From contig OX637337.1 of NCBI GenBank assembly GCA_951799405.1, positions 19,032,347-19,096,346 on the forward strand: a stretch of 64,000 nucleotides of DNA, in the 5' to 3' direction. The notes under the pieces were generated by a model. The model ran no database searches. It saw only the letters and a list, made by a program, of their open reading frames with translations, and was not told where the DNA came from. Each line of letters starts with the position of its first letter. Within the stretch, counting starts at the first letter, position 1. The position numbers were made by a program, and so were the translations under genes. The stretch is from Agapetus fuscipes (Eukaryota > Arthropoda > Insecta > Trichoptera > Glossosomatidae). This document shows positions 9,940-21,451 of the stretch, in pieces.

Positions 9940-12900
9940 ATGACGACTAGACTGTCAAATTGGACGAGGACATTGTCAGCTAGATTAGCTACCTATGAAC
10001 AATATATTTTAAAGGAAAATTTAGAAATCTCACTAGTAAAATCAAAACTATGTCAAATCAGAGAAATAATAACAAAATTTAATGAATTGTGTAACCATAA
10101 TGTAGATTCTTTGGCCAATGATGAGGACCTACATAGAACAATGCTACACCAGGAAGAGGTCCTGGTGAATTTAATAGCAAAGTATGAAGGGTTTTTAGAA
10201 CAATCTGAGGCCAATAGCCTAAAAATTAATCATATAGTTAATAATGAATTCTGTAACCCCATGAACTTACCTAAATTGTCGATTCCGGTCTTTGATGGAA
10301 AATATGACAACTGGATAACATTTAGAGATTTATTTTTGGCCTTAATAGACAATAATGCAAACATTTCAAATATAGAGAAACTCATGTATCTGAAAAATTC
10401 GTTATCTCCTCAAGTACAGTCAATATTAGCACAATTAGAGGTATCAGGGAAAAACTACCCCCTGGCATATAGTATCTTAGAAGCAAGATACAACAACAAG
10501 GAGATCTTAATAAAAACGCATCTAGATAACATACACAGTATTAAATTTAATGTGAGAAGATTTAATGAGATTCACAATTTCACCAACACTATAAGTAGTA
10601 ATTTAAATGCACTGCACAGCTTGGGGGTTGACACTTCGAACTGGGATGAATTACTCATCTACCAGTTTGTGAAGCAATTAGACCCACCAACCATTAGCGA
10701 TTGGAAGTCAAGCAAGGACTACCAATCGGTTAATGATATTTTGGCATTTCTAAAAAAAAAGGCATCTCATTTAGAAATGTATAATCAATACACTCTCGAG
10801 CCAACGAATAGCAAACCTGCAACCAAGAAAGCGTTGCTAACAATAGAAGGTGTCAAGTGTCCGATCTGTAAAGGACCATATTACATTCACACATGCAGTC
10901 AATTTATACAGTTAAATGTTTCTCAAAGGCGGGATTCCGCAAAAAGTAATAGATTATGCTTCAACTGTCTTCGCATTGGGCACCAAGCATACAAATGCCG
11001 TAGCTCAAGCAAATGCAAAAAATGTCAAAACAATCATCATACATTGTTACATACTATAGACCATAAGATTGCCTTGACAGCATTTAGTAATTCCAATAAT
11101 GTTCAAGCGATGTTAACAACTGTAAGCGTACACTTGTACGACTCAGACGGGTCGTCAAGGACTGTACGAGCTGTTTTAGATAATGGGTCACAGGCAAACT
11201 TCCTAACAAGGGAACTAGCTGACTCATTGAAGCTTCCTAAATCTACGTTAAAAATGCCTATTGAAGGTATTCAACAACAAACAAGTTATTCATCTGAAGC
11301 CGTTACGGCTACAATAGCTTCTCGATTATCTGGTTTTAAAACTGAGTGTTCATTCCTTGTTGTAGAAACCATAACTACAAATCTTCCCCAAACCAGTTTC
11401 AGGTGTGAGCCGCCCGTACCGCTGCGCGACCTGGCAGACCCACAGTTTGCCAAGGCTGGCGCAGTCTCCATGCTGCTCGGCGCAGACGTCTTTTGGAGAA
11501 TCCTGCGCTGCAGCCGGACGTCGCTGTCAAGGGGAGGGCTCCGGTTCTATCCCTCACACTTGGGATGGTTGGCGACCGGTTTGGCACCAATGCAAGCTAC
11601 CTTCGTATCATCGATGCTGACTGCGGCGTCTGGAGGATCCCGAAGGACGTCTGGGTCCAGCAGAGGAGCGTCAACCGGTCTTCACGGACTGGTAGAAGCT
11701 TTTTGGAAGTGTGAAACCATCGAGAATACTAAACATCAATCTTTAGAAGAAAAGGCTATGGAAGATCTATTCGTCCAAACCACAACCCGATCACCGCAGG
11801 GGAGATTCCAGATACGCATAGGTCTGAAGTCGGACCCTGGGGTATTAGGCGATTCATTAGCGCGAGCATCAAAATGTCTGATCTCGCTAGAATCCAAACT
11901 CAACCGCAATCCTCAGCTCAAGGCGCGGTATGATGACTTTTTATCCGAATATTTAGCTTTAGGACACATGAGTCTTGTGCTCTCACATAATCTTCAAATT
12001 GCTTATTATTTTCCGCATCACGCGGTAATAAAAGAACATTCCACGACTACAAAACTGAGAGTAGTATTCAATGGGAGCGCCAGGACTACCTCTGGGCTTT
12101 CGTTGAATGACATTTTAATGATAGGACCTACTGTGCAACAAGATCTATTTGACATTTTGTTACGTTTCAGAACGCCCAGGTGGGTGATGACAGCTGACGT
12201 GGAGAAAATGTATCGACAAATAGATATTCAGCCACAGGACAGACCCCTTCAAAGAATCCTATGGAGAGACAGTGTGACTCACTTGCTTTGCCAGTATCAG
12301 TTAAACACGGTTACATACGGAACCGCTTCAGCCCCCTTCCTAGCTACGAGATGCATCATGCAACTCGCTCAAACAAATAAGGACAAGTACCCTGAAGCTT
12401 GTCAAGTTATCGAGTCAGACATGTACATGGACGACTTGATAACTGGACACGACGATATTAATCAGCTCAATTTGATTAAAAATCAAATTACTGAAATATT
12501 TAATAGTGCATGTATGTCATTAAGAAAGTGGACAACCAATAGTTCCCTACAATTGCAAGAAAGTGTTTCATCTGTAAATTTTGCAAACCATGACACATAT
12601 AAAACTTTAGGATTAACGTGGCAACCTAGTACTGACACGTTGATATTCAATTTACACATTGAATGTAACGAAGCAAATTTAACCAAGCGATCAATTTTAT
12701 CTGCGATAGCCAGAACGTTTGATCCTTTAGGGTTGCTCTCCCCCATTACTATAATTTACAAGCTCTTTATGCAACGGCTGTGGCAAGAAAGCAGTAAATG
12801 GGATGATGAGTTATCTACCCCAACAAAAACTGAATGGTGTAATTTTGTACATCAGTTCAACCAAGCAGCCTCCATACATGTAGCACGGCATGTATGTGGA

Positions 12901-13269
12901 ACAGATCATAAATCCTCCGTAGAACTACACGGCTTTGCGGATGCCTCTATACGAGCATTCGGAGCATGTATCTATTTAGTTACTCGCAACGAGTTGACTT
13001 CCGAAGTTAACTCTCAACTTTTTTGTGCCAAGTCAAAGGTAGCACCTTTGCAACAAATCTCCTTACCCCGGTTAGAATTGAACGCAGCCTTATTATTATC
13101 TAAATTATTTAAACGCGTTAGTGAGACCAGTAACCTGGTTATAACAAGTTCCACATTGTGGACAGATTCTAGCATAACACTTGCCTGGATTGCCAGTCAA
13201 ACTTTTAGATGGACCCCATCACGGTGGTCTATGGGAAACTACTGTAAAAAGCGCAAAGCATTTATTTAA
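9940..13269 (+). CDS. BEL/Pao gag-protease-RT-RNaseH polyprotein, truncated before integrase
   Basis: The start is ATG 9,940, since an in-frame TAG lies at 9,919. The product is a BEL/Pao polyprotein of 1,109 residues. The N-terminal half resembles BEL gag (DUF1759 type: LPKLSIPVFDGKYDNWITF). Next come a Cys motif from about residue 307, a CX2CX3GHX4C zinc knuckle from about residue 340 and a further Cys-His cluster. The aspartic protease active site reads DNGSQ at residue 414. RT follows, with the catalytic YMDD box at residue 829, then RNaseH with LHGFADAS and LWTDSS motifs. The frame runs off shortly after RNaseH at a deletion junction near 13,205 and stops at 13,267-13,269. Nucleotides 11,400-11,720, coding the end of protease and the linker, are far richer in GC than the rest. 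RT function is plausible; independent integration is not. Confidence 0.9.
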   Translation: MTTRLSNWTRTLSARLATYEQYILKENLEISLVKSKLCQIREIITKFNELCNHNVDSLANDEDLHRTMLHQEEVLVNLIAKYEGFLEQSEANSLKINHIVNNEFCNPMNLPKLSIPVFDGKYDNWITFRDLFLALIDNNANISNIEKLMYLKNSLSPQVQSILAQLEVSGKNYPLAYSILEARYNNKEILIKTHLDNIHSIKFNVRRFNEIHNFTNTISSNLNALHSLGVDTSNWDELLIYQFVKQLDPPTISDWKSSKDYQSVNDILAFLKKKASHLEMYNQYTLEPTNSKPATKKALLTIEGVKCPICKGPYYIHTCSQFIQLNVSQRRDSAKSNRLCFNCLRIGHQAYKCRSSSKCKKCQNNHHTLLHTIDHKIALTAFSNSNNVQAMLTTVSVHLYDSDGSSRTVRAVLDNGSQANFLTRELADSLKLPKSTLKMPIEGIQQQTSYSSEAVTATIASRLSGFKTECSFLVVETITTNLPQTSFRCEPPVPLRDLADPQFAKAGAVSMLLGADVFWRILRCSRTSLSRGGLRFYPSHLGWLATGLAPMQATFVSSMLTAASGGSRRTSGSSRGASTGLHGLVEAFWKCETIENTKHQSLEEKAMEDLFVQTTTRSPQGRFQIRIGLKSDPGVLGDSLARASKCLISLESKLNRNPQLKARYDDFLSEYLALGHMSLVLSHNLQIAYYFPHHAVIKEHSTTTKLRVVFNGSARTTSGLSLNDILMIGPTVQQDLFDILLRFRTPRWVMTADVEKMYRQIDIQPQDRPLQRILWRDSVTHLLCQYQLNTVTYGTASAPFLATRCIMQLAQTNKDKYPEACQVIESDMYMDDLITGHDDINQLNLIKNQITEIFNSACMSLRKWTTNSSLQLQESVSSVNFANHDTYKTLGLTWQPSTDTLIFNLHIECNEANLTKRSILSAIARTFDPLGLLSPITIIYKLFMQRLWQESSKWDDELSTPTKTEWCNFVHQFNQAASIHVARHVCGTDHKSSVELHGFADASIRAFGACIYLVTRNELTSEVNSQLFCAKSKVAPLQQISLPRLELNAALLLSKLFKRVSETSNLVITSSTLWTDSSITLAWIASQTFRWTPSRWSMGNYCKKRKAFI

Positions 13270-13774
13270 AAAGTTAGTGGCCAATCATACCCTCACTTTT
13301 GAAGAATGTTCTACTTTATTAATCCAAGTCGAAGCTTGTCTGAATTCAAGGCCGTTGACACCCTTATCAGACGATCCTAATGACTTGTTACCATTGACTC
13401 CGGGTCATTTCCTTATCGGAGGACCACTGGTCGCTCTTCCCGAACCAGATCTGAATCATATTCCAATCCATGCAGTTAATCGGTATCAACTGTTAAGTCG
13501 ACTATTCCAGACCTTCTGGAAGCGTTGGACTAATGAATATCTCAATTCTTTGCAACCTCGCAAGAAATGGACTCAGTTAACGACATCTACACTACAAATT
13601 AATGATTTAGTTGTGCTTAGGGAGGATAATCAACCGCCCTTGAGATGGAGATTGGGAAGAGTAACAGAATTACATCCTGGTACGGATGGTATTCTGAGAG
13701 TAGTATCCATAAAAACTGACTCTGGTATTAAAAAGAGACCCATTAAAAAATTAAGTAAATTACCTATTTGGTAA
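13208..13774 (+). pseudogene. BEL/Pao integrase C-terminal remnant
   Basis: In a different frame from the upstream ORF, the reading begins DGPHHGGLWETTVKSAKHLF, continues with LTFEE..IEACLNSRPL and LTPGHFLIG-type blocks, and ends in a basic tail with a stop at 13,772-13,774. These are the last part of the BEL integrase core and its C-terminal domain (DUF5641 type). The H2C2 zinc-binding domain and most of the DDE core are absent. The junction with RNaseH near 13,200-13,215 therefore marks an internal deletion, probably over 1 kb by comparison with family architecture. Confidence 0.85.
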
Positions 13775-14274
13775 TTCCTAGCAGGATAAATGATATGTAC
13801 TTACTGATAATTATTTGTCTTATTATGTTATCTGTAACTTCACTTTATGTTTTATGTTACTATGCAAGAACTGATCACATTAAATTATGCATTTGATTAA
13901 TTTAAAGGCTGAGTAATTATAAGTACACTTTATTGAATCCATGTAATTTTGTATGTAAATGCTTACCTACAAGGGTAACTCACCATATCAACTTAATTGA
14001 AGTATCATTTGTTGCTAACACAATTGACTACCATACATACAACAAGTAAGATTAATACTTAACTTTCAACTGCTTCAAGGTGTATAAGTCAAATAAATTA
14101 TTTTCAAAGTCAGAATTCTATTTAAGTTTGTATGCACCTACCATTGTTTTGTATAATCAATGATTCTTAGATCTAAGTGTTGATTTCTACAGACAAGTAC
14201 CAGTTATTGAAAAGCAAAAAAATTATAAATTAGAGTCAATCACTGTTTTTAAAAAATGTAATTTGTCATGTATG
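13775..14274 (+). other. BEL 3' non-coding region
   Basis: AT-rich, with no ORF, between the integrase remnant and the nested SINE A copy. I see no convincing polypurine tract immediately before the 3' LTR either. Confidence 0.6.
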
Positions 14275-14529
14275 TTCCTTGACTTATAGGTTGTTATGCG
14301 GCTGACCACCCATAATGTAAAAATTGGTTCACTTTGCCAATGTCACCTCTGTTTCAGGGAAGGACGGCAAGAGTTGCAAGGCTTATGTTCATTTGAGATT
14401 GGGTTTTTATATTGTAGGTCCACATGCGGCATGTGTTAGCGCGAAATTATACATATCTGCTTGTGGGAATGCATTTAATATAAAACTTAAATGATATATA
14501 TCTTTGCAGCTTAGATTAGATTAGATTAG
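14275..14529 (+). repeat. SINE A copy nested in the BEL element
   Basis: Full-length subfamily-1 copy from GTTCCTTGACTTATAGG to a tail of TTAGA repeats. It lies between the BEL coding region and the 3' LTR. Confidence 0.85.
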
Positions 14530-14685
14530 ACTGTTAACCAGTATATTATGACAACTTCAAAAATACAGTCCACGATGTAACATTATGTAAACGAGCTATC
14601 ATCAGTGTGGAGATGACCTCTCTAGTAATATTGCCAAATATTCACCGTTATAACACGGTATTTGCCAATCTGAGGCCCGCCAGTA

Positions 14686-15042
14686 TGGTCCAAATTTAAT
14701 ATGACCAAATTAATTAAAATAATATACCTACCAAGAATAGTAATCTTTTTGTCTTTGGTACATTTTGTTGGGTTGGTATTACATTTCTGGCAGACGCTTC
14801 GGGCATGTAAAAAACCAACTTCCTACTTCCTTCTTTCTCAGACTGTCGCCCTGGTAACTTGTCTCAACCTGTTCATCTAATTTATTTACTTAATCCTTTG
14901 TAAAACTCCTTGTAATCTTTATGGAATAAAGGACCATTAAATTGTTAAATTAACCAACATGTTTTCAAGTCATCTCCACACCCCGCAACCTCGAAATAAA
15001 GTCAACGCCGAACATCCACAAGATTCACAAGAAGTCCGACCA
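14686..15042 (+). repeat. 3' LTR of the BEL/Pao element
   Basis: 357 bp, same length and ends as the 5' LTR, followed directly by the GTATC target duplication at 15,043-15,047. Confidence 0.95.
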
Positions 15043-15047
15043 GTATC

Positions 15048-15983
15048 TACCTATTTTATTTATTTCTTAAGCCGTTGACAGTACTTTTGATGACTTCAAA
15101 AAAAGGCTAAAAATTGTTAGCCTCTTTTAGAAAATCTTGATTAATTAAATAAAAATAAAAAACCAAATATTTGCTTATATAAGAACATTTCAAAATATTC
15201 TCCACTTTACATTTTTTTTTTTTCTTTGAACTTTTTTTTAATAAAAAAAGGTTTATGTATGGAAGTATGCTATTCATCAAATAAAAAATTAACTCCGCCC
15301 GGGAATTGGAGCTTCCTAATATTACTTAATTAAAAAACCTTTTTGTGAAAAAGTTGACTTGGTGTATTTTATCCTCTCTCGAGCCTTTTTATTTTGCCTT
15401 TCAATTCAAACAAACCGAAATCTCCTTCAAAGCGTCGATTAAACATGCTTTAACTCTACAGTGTTCAAGCAGGTCTTGTTGGCTCATTTTGCACTTGAAA
15501 TTCAGTGTGTTTTTTTTTTTACGTGATTTAACGAAAACCTTACATTCAATATCCATAACTAGCGTGACAAATGCAGCAAGTACAAAAAACTAGATTTGTT
15601 GTGTGTTTTCTATATATATATTTTTGGCAGAAGAGCAGTTTTACATGTTGATATACGAACAAAAATATAATTTAGACACTTAAAAAAACAGAAAAAAACA
15701 TATTTATGGGTTGTATGGGATTTCAAGTCAAAGTGTTACAAAGAGGTCCTACAAATTCAGCCTTGTAGAATTTTTACTGGAAATTTTACATCTCATGATA
15801 AACAAAACCTTCCCTTTCAGCTCATTAGTGCTTTTGGTTGAAGATCATCATCGATTTTTTCATTTAAAAATTGTACCTACTTAGTTAAATGAGAAATCTT
15901 GTAACTGTAACTGTAATTTAATGCAAAATTAAAAAAAATCCTTAGAACTGGTTTTATGCTTTCCATGACTTCTCCTTGTTCTA
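15048..15983. other. No gene seen
   Basis: AT-rich DNA with long T and A runs. Short open frames here show no recognisable protein similarity. Confidence 0.5.
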
Positions 15984-16239
15984 TTCCTTGATTTATAGGT
16001 TGGTACGAGGCTGCCAACCCATACTGTAAAAAATGGTTCACTTTGCCAATGTCACCCCTGTTTCGGGGAAGGTCGGCAAAAGTTGTGGGGCTTATGTTCA
16101 TTTGAGGTTTGGATTTTATTTGTAAGTACACATTCAGCATTTGTAAGCGCGAACTACACTTGTTGGTTTGTGGGCATACATCTGAGAGCTTTAAATGAAT
16201 ATATCCTTGCAACTTAGATTATAGATAGATTATAGATGA
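15984..16239 (+). repeat. SINE A copy, full length
   Basis: From ATTCCTTGATTTATAGG to TTAGATTATAGATAGATTAT, subfamily-2 core. Confidence 0.85.
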
Positions 16240-17748
16240 TTAGTTTTTCATTACTCTCTTAAAACATTTTTTTTCTTACTTCTTTAAAATAAGACAATTT
16301 TTTTTAACAATTTTAAGAATGCGCCTTTTCTCTTATGTTTTCAACGTGCATGAAAATTAAAAAATGTTAATTGGCACGTTTATGCCTAAAAATCGCCTGA
16401 ACATTATAGAGTTAAACAGGTTTTTAATAAATTATAAGCTTACCGTGCCCATCTTTTCCAAGCAAAAATCATGAAAATTATTTTTCGTATTTGAAAAGAT
16501 TTTCTTTAACTTTTTAATGAACACAGAAAAAGACTTTTCTCTGAAAGATATTTTTTGATCTGATAAAAAGGTTTTTGTTATAAATCCCCAATGAATGGAA
16601 CAAGGAAAATAAACTTTGATAGTACCTACGTTCAATTATTTAATCCTATAAATATTTTTACCAACGAGAGTATTCATGCACAGCAAATCCATTTCTCATC
16701 CACCGACTAAAATGACTTCTCTACATTAAAGAGAAATAATCGATCTTAAATCTAATACTTAAATGTTTTATGAATGACGAGAGAGTTTTTTTTATTACAA
16801 ATTCACAGGATTTTGCCTATAAAATTATTTGACAATACTTTTGTGTTGCAAACAAGGAAAAATTCGACTCTTGCTGCTTTTTCCTGAATCATGAGTGACA
16901 TTAAGGATTTTTTTTTGTATAAACTATCAGCGTTATACCAACATATTAATTGAGGAAAGTTATTTTATCGGCAAATACAAAAAAAAAAATTTTGAGGGAT
17001 TTGTTTGGAGTCTCTTGCCGCGTTATACTGGAGTTTCCGGACGTTTTCCTATGTTTAAGATGTGCTTCTCGAATACATAAATGAAACATACGGAAACTAT
17101 ATCTACAGGTTCCGTTAAATAACTTTCTAGGTAGTGTTAAGACCGTGAAAGCCTTAAACTAAACTGTAACAAACAAAAAAACTTCATCATGAAAATGCTT
17201 TCATTTTATGTACATTCTCTGCATTACCAAATCGCTTTTAATCAGTGTTAACTCTAGAAATTTAGTTTGCAAAATGTCCAGGTATTTTGTTGAATGCCAG
17301 TTGATAAAGTCTTTAATCTACCCTTGTGCCATTGTACAGGATAGTTGGCTTCGTTTCGCCTCTACTAATGATAAGAGACGAGGGTTAATAGGAAGGTTGG
17401 AGTGAAGCTAAAATTGTAGCCAAAACTGAAACTGAAAGGGATTTAGTTTTGATTTCAGGTTTTTTTTTTTTAAATCCTAAAAATCTGCATGCTGCTAAAA
17501 GTATCCGTTTTGTATTCAGCATTTTTTTTTAATTATCACTAACTACAAAAAATGACGTTTAACTGCATTAAAATTATACCTTGCAAATCCATCTGAATCA
17601 TTTCACAACAAAATTAAAAAAATTGCCCTCTAATTTAAGCTTAAAACCTTCTCAATTACATGAAAAAATAACAAAAAGCAATTGTTCGCTGGTTTTTTTT
17701 ATGTTTTAATGACACAATATAATTTCTAGTTTGTTAAATTGCATTTTT
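16240..17748. other. No gene seen
   Basis: About 1.5 kb of AT-rich sequence. The open frames are short and low in complexity. Confidence 0.5.
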
Positions 17749-18068
17749 CCGGTCGATAGCTCAGGTGGTAGAGTGCTTGCATTCCATGCCGAAAGCTCGG
17801 TTTCGAATCCCACCGAGGGTGTCAGAAATGATTTCCCGTTTCGGTGTTTATTTCAAACCCCAAAATAAAATACCGGCAAGATTTACTCAGCCTTCACAAG
17901 AAATGAGTACCAGCACTCTCGGGAGCTGGGAAACCTCCACTTCAACTGAAGTGGTTGGCGTAAGGCCGGCCCCCTTACCTGTAAAAATAAATAGGTTCAA
18001 CTCGCCACATGCGACCCCTTCGGGGATAACGCGGCAAGAAGTTACACTATATGTGTAGCTTAGTTGCG
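17749..18068 (+). repeat. SINE B, reference full-length copy
   Basis: A tRNA-derived SINE with a box-A-like TAGCTCAGGTGGTAGAGTG and a box-B-like GGTTTCGAATCCC spaced as in a tRNA. A 250-bp body follows, with GTGTCAGAAATGATTTCCCG, GCCGGCCCCCTTACCTG and CCCCTTCGGGG blocks, and an end at GTGTAGCTTAGTTGCG. No acceptor-stem pairing supports a functional tRNA. Confidence 0.88.
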
Positions 18069-19788
18069 TTTAAGTTGCGTAAATTGCACTATAAAAAAAA
18101 ACAATACATGTAGTAAGCAAATGCCACAAAGTTTTTCTTCACGGTTGATGTATTTCCTTTTGATGTTGCCACATTTATTATCAACAGGAGAACTACAAAA
18201 AGCGCTCTAGGAAATAAGCTAGCTCGTGAAGAAATATCTTGTGTTTTATTTAATAATTTAAAATTAATCTTCACCATATCAATAAGCAAATCCTTAAAAT
18301 TTTATTTTCATTTGAAATTTTCAATCCCATATTTCTTTTGGTATTTTAAGGGGAACAAAACGCAAATCCCAAATTTTTAACTATACAAGAAACCATAGTA
18401 TGCTTGAATTAAAATACAAAAATATCTTGAAATTTTATAAAATTTTCACTCATTTTCTGTTCAATTTGAAACCCACTCACCTTTGCTAAAACCGAAACCG
18501 GTATCTTGGCAAGTCACTAATTTAGGCGGAAGGTGCGGCTGCCCACTTCAAACGTTACAACTTGTAGAATCCGATTAGGCTAAAATCTCTACTTAGTAAA
18601 TGAAAGGTTTAGCAACTTGCAACAACTTCTTACTCAATTATTTTCAATCAGCACTCACGAGTCACGAGAAAAGTTAAAGATTATGTATATTACTTTCAAT
18701 CAAGATGTTTAGGAGTTGAAAGCTTTATTACTTTTTTATTAACCCTCTAAATTATAATAAGATGACCATTCAGCGAATATAAAACTATGGTGCACATTAA
18801 CCCATGTATAACAGGTACATTGAAATTAGCAGACAATGACCAAAAGGCGTAAAAACAGTTATTTGTCATAAAAATGAAATAATTTTACATAAAAGATAAC
18901 TTTGAATAGTGCCACAAAAATTAAAATAAAAAATCTCACAATATTACAAAACAAATGAAAAGCTCCCGGCTGCTACTCCAATCTTGGCTTTCACATGATA
19001 CGAGATTTTTTTTTCTATATATTCTGATCTGAATTTTTTTTACATAAAAGATGCAAATGAATAAATAACTTCTCACTGATTCACACAATTTCGAATTGAA
19101 ATACAATACAACTTATATAAACTGAAAACAAATCTGGAGGTTCAAATTCCTGAAAGTTTCGTCTTTTCTGGAGACTAGAGAAAAAATCATCAAATGATGT
19201 TTTCTCAGGCAAGTTCTTTCTCGAAAAACATTTTATCGTCAAATTAACTATTAATTTCTCAATTTTCAGGTTTCTTCATCAATATTTGAATCAAGTTGGG
19301 CGAGTCTATTTGCGCCCTTTGATGTATCGAAAATCCGAGTAAATTTCATATTTCATTTTATTTTCAACAGTTTTTGGATTACGCTAGTAAGGCAAAGAGG
19401 TTTTGTTTTACTAACGTAAGGTTTTTTTAGAACACCCACTGCCACTTTCACTTCTGAACCAATATCTCTAAATCCGACCTTCACGTGAAAAATGGCGCGA
19501 ATAGTGCGTAAGCCCTTTAAAAGAAAGCAAACAAATTTACCTATCTTATTTTATTCTCTGAGTAAATTTCTATGGTTAAAGACTTATTATTCAATAGGTC
19601 ACATAAATTGAGCCACTTTCTTTCATTTATAATGGATTTGAGAAAGGATCTACAAATAAAAATTAGCTCGAAGTATTTTTGAAGTTTGCACTCTTTGGAT
19701 TACGATATAATTGTAATCATTTTTTTTTTTTTGGTGAATGCATGATTTGCATTAACGGAAAAAAATCAAGGGCTTTTTAAAAAAATGT
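18069..19788. other. No gene seen
   Basis: AT-rich DNA. I found no cadherin exon here, although the gene must continue upstream of 24,630. Confidence 0.45.
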
Positions 19789-19980
19789 AGCGCTATGGTC
19801 GAGCGGAGTAGGCGTTGGTAATTTTGGTGATGTGATTTGACATAAAACAGCGCGGGTTTGAATCCCGTCAAGTCGTCTCGACGATAGTTGTTAGATTTAT
19901 TGAGTAATTCTTGAGGAACATATAATGTAATTAAAATTGGTGATGCTGATTTAATACCTTTTTCTGACCAGGACTAAACA
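19789..19980 (+). repeat. tRNA-like sequence (SINE or tRNA pseudogene)
   Basis: ATGGTCGAGCGGAGTAGGCG resembles the D-arm region of a serine- or leucine-type tRNA. GCGGGTTTGAATCCCG is a good B box 65 bases later. The sequence continues into an unrelated AT-rich body, so a SINE or pseudogene is likelier than a working tRNA. Confidence 0.5.
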
Positions 19981-21130
19981 TCTTGGTTTTTGAAATACAA
20001 TCGTCTTTATGTTTATTTAAAAAAAAGGTTTTGAAAATAATGAGATATTCAAAAAGCGGCTTAGGCATTTTAAGCTCAAAAATTAAAAAAAGTTTTTTAA
20101 TTAATATTAAAATAGATCTTAATTTTGTATTATTTCTTCCAAAATCATAACATCTTATTTTTTCATATCCACAATAAAATAATACAATGTATTATCTGGT
20201 AAGTCTCATAAATCAAACAAAGAGAAAAACATAACAGCCCTACTTTTCGAAAAGAATTTTCCTCATATTATTTTTGAGGTATCCAGGCAATGTTTATGTT
20301 CTGTGTATACTATTCATTAGTGCTTTCTTTGCGTATGAAATTGGTTCTTTTTTCTTCCCCCATCTCAGCGAGATTTATTCCTCAAATACAATCATAGTGT
20401 TTGTTCTTTGAAACTCAATGTACGCGGTTGCGAAGAGATTTGTTTTTTGTATGTTTTCGATTGCGGAGCTACAAAAAGTGCTTGAAAATTTGCTGCTTTT
20501 AATAATTGTGATTTTTGTTTAGTTTGCAACGGATTTGCATTAAATTTTCTGAATGATTGAGAGAAAATTATTCTATGTTTTCGTCAGCTAGTGTTAAAAT
20601 ATTTTGATATTGGGGCAAGCTCAATTCGTTCCTTTATTCAAGTTCTTGGATAGGATTTTCTAGATTTTTAAGTATTCAGTAAGAAATGCCTACAAATTTC
20701 AAGGATAAAGATACTTATTCATAGTTTTTTGGTGGATAGAGTCTCTGCAAAGTTGCCTTTATTTCTTTCTACCCTTACTTACCTCTTTAACTTTTTTTGT
20801 ATCCATCAACTTTTTTACACATTTCCGTGATGGGTTGTTTTTCTATCAGCAATAATTTATAAAGTCCGATTAAGTGTTACTTTCTTTCGCTTTCACCCAC
20901 TTATTTTTCCTTTCATATAAAATTGTTACACCTTAAAAAAATGTTTTTGAAATATTAAATATCAAAGGCCTAAAAATATAACAATAGCTTTTTACAAAAA
21001 TGATAATTTTTTCAATTAAATTAAACACAAGTAACAAGAAAAAGTTGTCCAATTTTATTTTACTATAGATAGATAGATTTATTTTCACATTAAAGTACAT
21101 GACAGGTTTTATACCTAATGCATACATAGG
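19981..21130. other. No gene seen
   Basis: AT-rich sequence without recognisable coding or repeat structure. Confidence 0.45.
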
Positions 21131-21206
21131 TCCGGTCGCTAGCTCAGGTGGTAGAGTGCTTGCATTCCATGCCGAAAGCTTGGGTTCGAATTCCACCGAG
21201 GGTGTT
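21131..21206 (+). repeat. SINE B head, interrupted
   Basis: tRNA-like head with A and B boxes, ending at CACCGAGGGTGT where SINE A was inserted. The rest of the same copy resumes at 21,452. Confidence 0.85.
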
Positions 21207-21451
21207 GACTTATAGGTTGGTATGAGGCTGACCACCCATACTGTAAAAAATGGTTCACTTTGCCAATGTCACCCCTTTTTCAGGGAATGTCGGCAAGAGT
21301 TGCAGGGCTTATGTTCATTTGAGGTTTGGATTTTATTTGTAAGTAAACAATCAGCATTTGTAAGCGCGAACTACACGTGTTTGTTTGTGGGCATACATCT
21401 GAGAGCTTTGAATGAATATATCCTTGCAACTTAGATTATAGATAGATTATA
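21207..21451 (+). repeat. SINE A inserted inside SINE B
   Basis: Full-length subfamily-2 copy from TGACTTATAGGTTGG to the TTAGATTATAGATAGATTAT tail. It splits the surrounding SINE B exactly after its tRNA head. Confidence 0.88.

Larger units (their letters stand above)
8550..15042 (+). mobile_element. BEL/Pao LTR retrotransposon, non-autonomous, recently inserted
   Basis: A 6,493-bp element with two 357-bp LTRs (8,550-8,906 and 14,686-15,042), each starting TGGTCC and ending GACCA. It is flanked by a perfect 5-bp target duplication, GTATC, at 8,545-8,549 and 15,043-15,047. By eye I find only one LTR difference, GAC versus GGC near position 105, which points to a young insertion. The internal part encodes a gag-protease-RT-RNaseH polyprotein in one open frame, but the frame then breaks into the far C-terminal end of integrase, so the integrase zinc finger and catalytic core are gone. 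It also carries GC-rich tandem repeats in the leader and a nested SINE A copy before the 3' LTR. It lies upstream of the first CadN exon, in the same orientation. Confidence 0.93.

Noticed and set aside
11286..11714. Alternative-frame open frames over the GC-rich patch of BEL pol
   Set aside because: The main frame carries the BEL motifs (LADPQFAKAG, LGWLATG, LVEAFW); the others are shadows caused by high GC.
17749..17822. Possible functional tRNA gene
   Set aside because: A and B boxes are present, but acceptor-stem pairing fails and the same head occurs in many SINE B copies.
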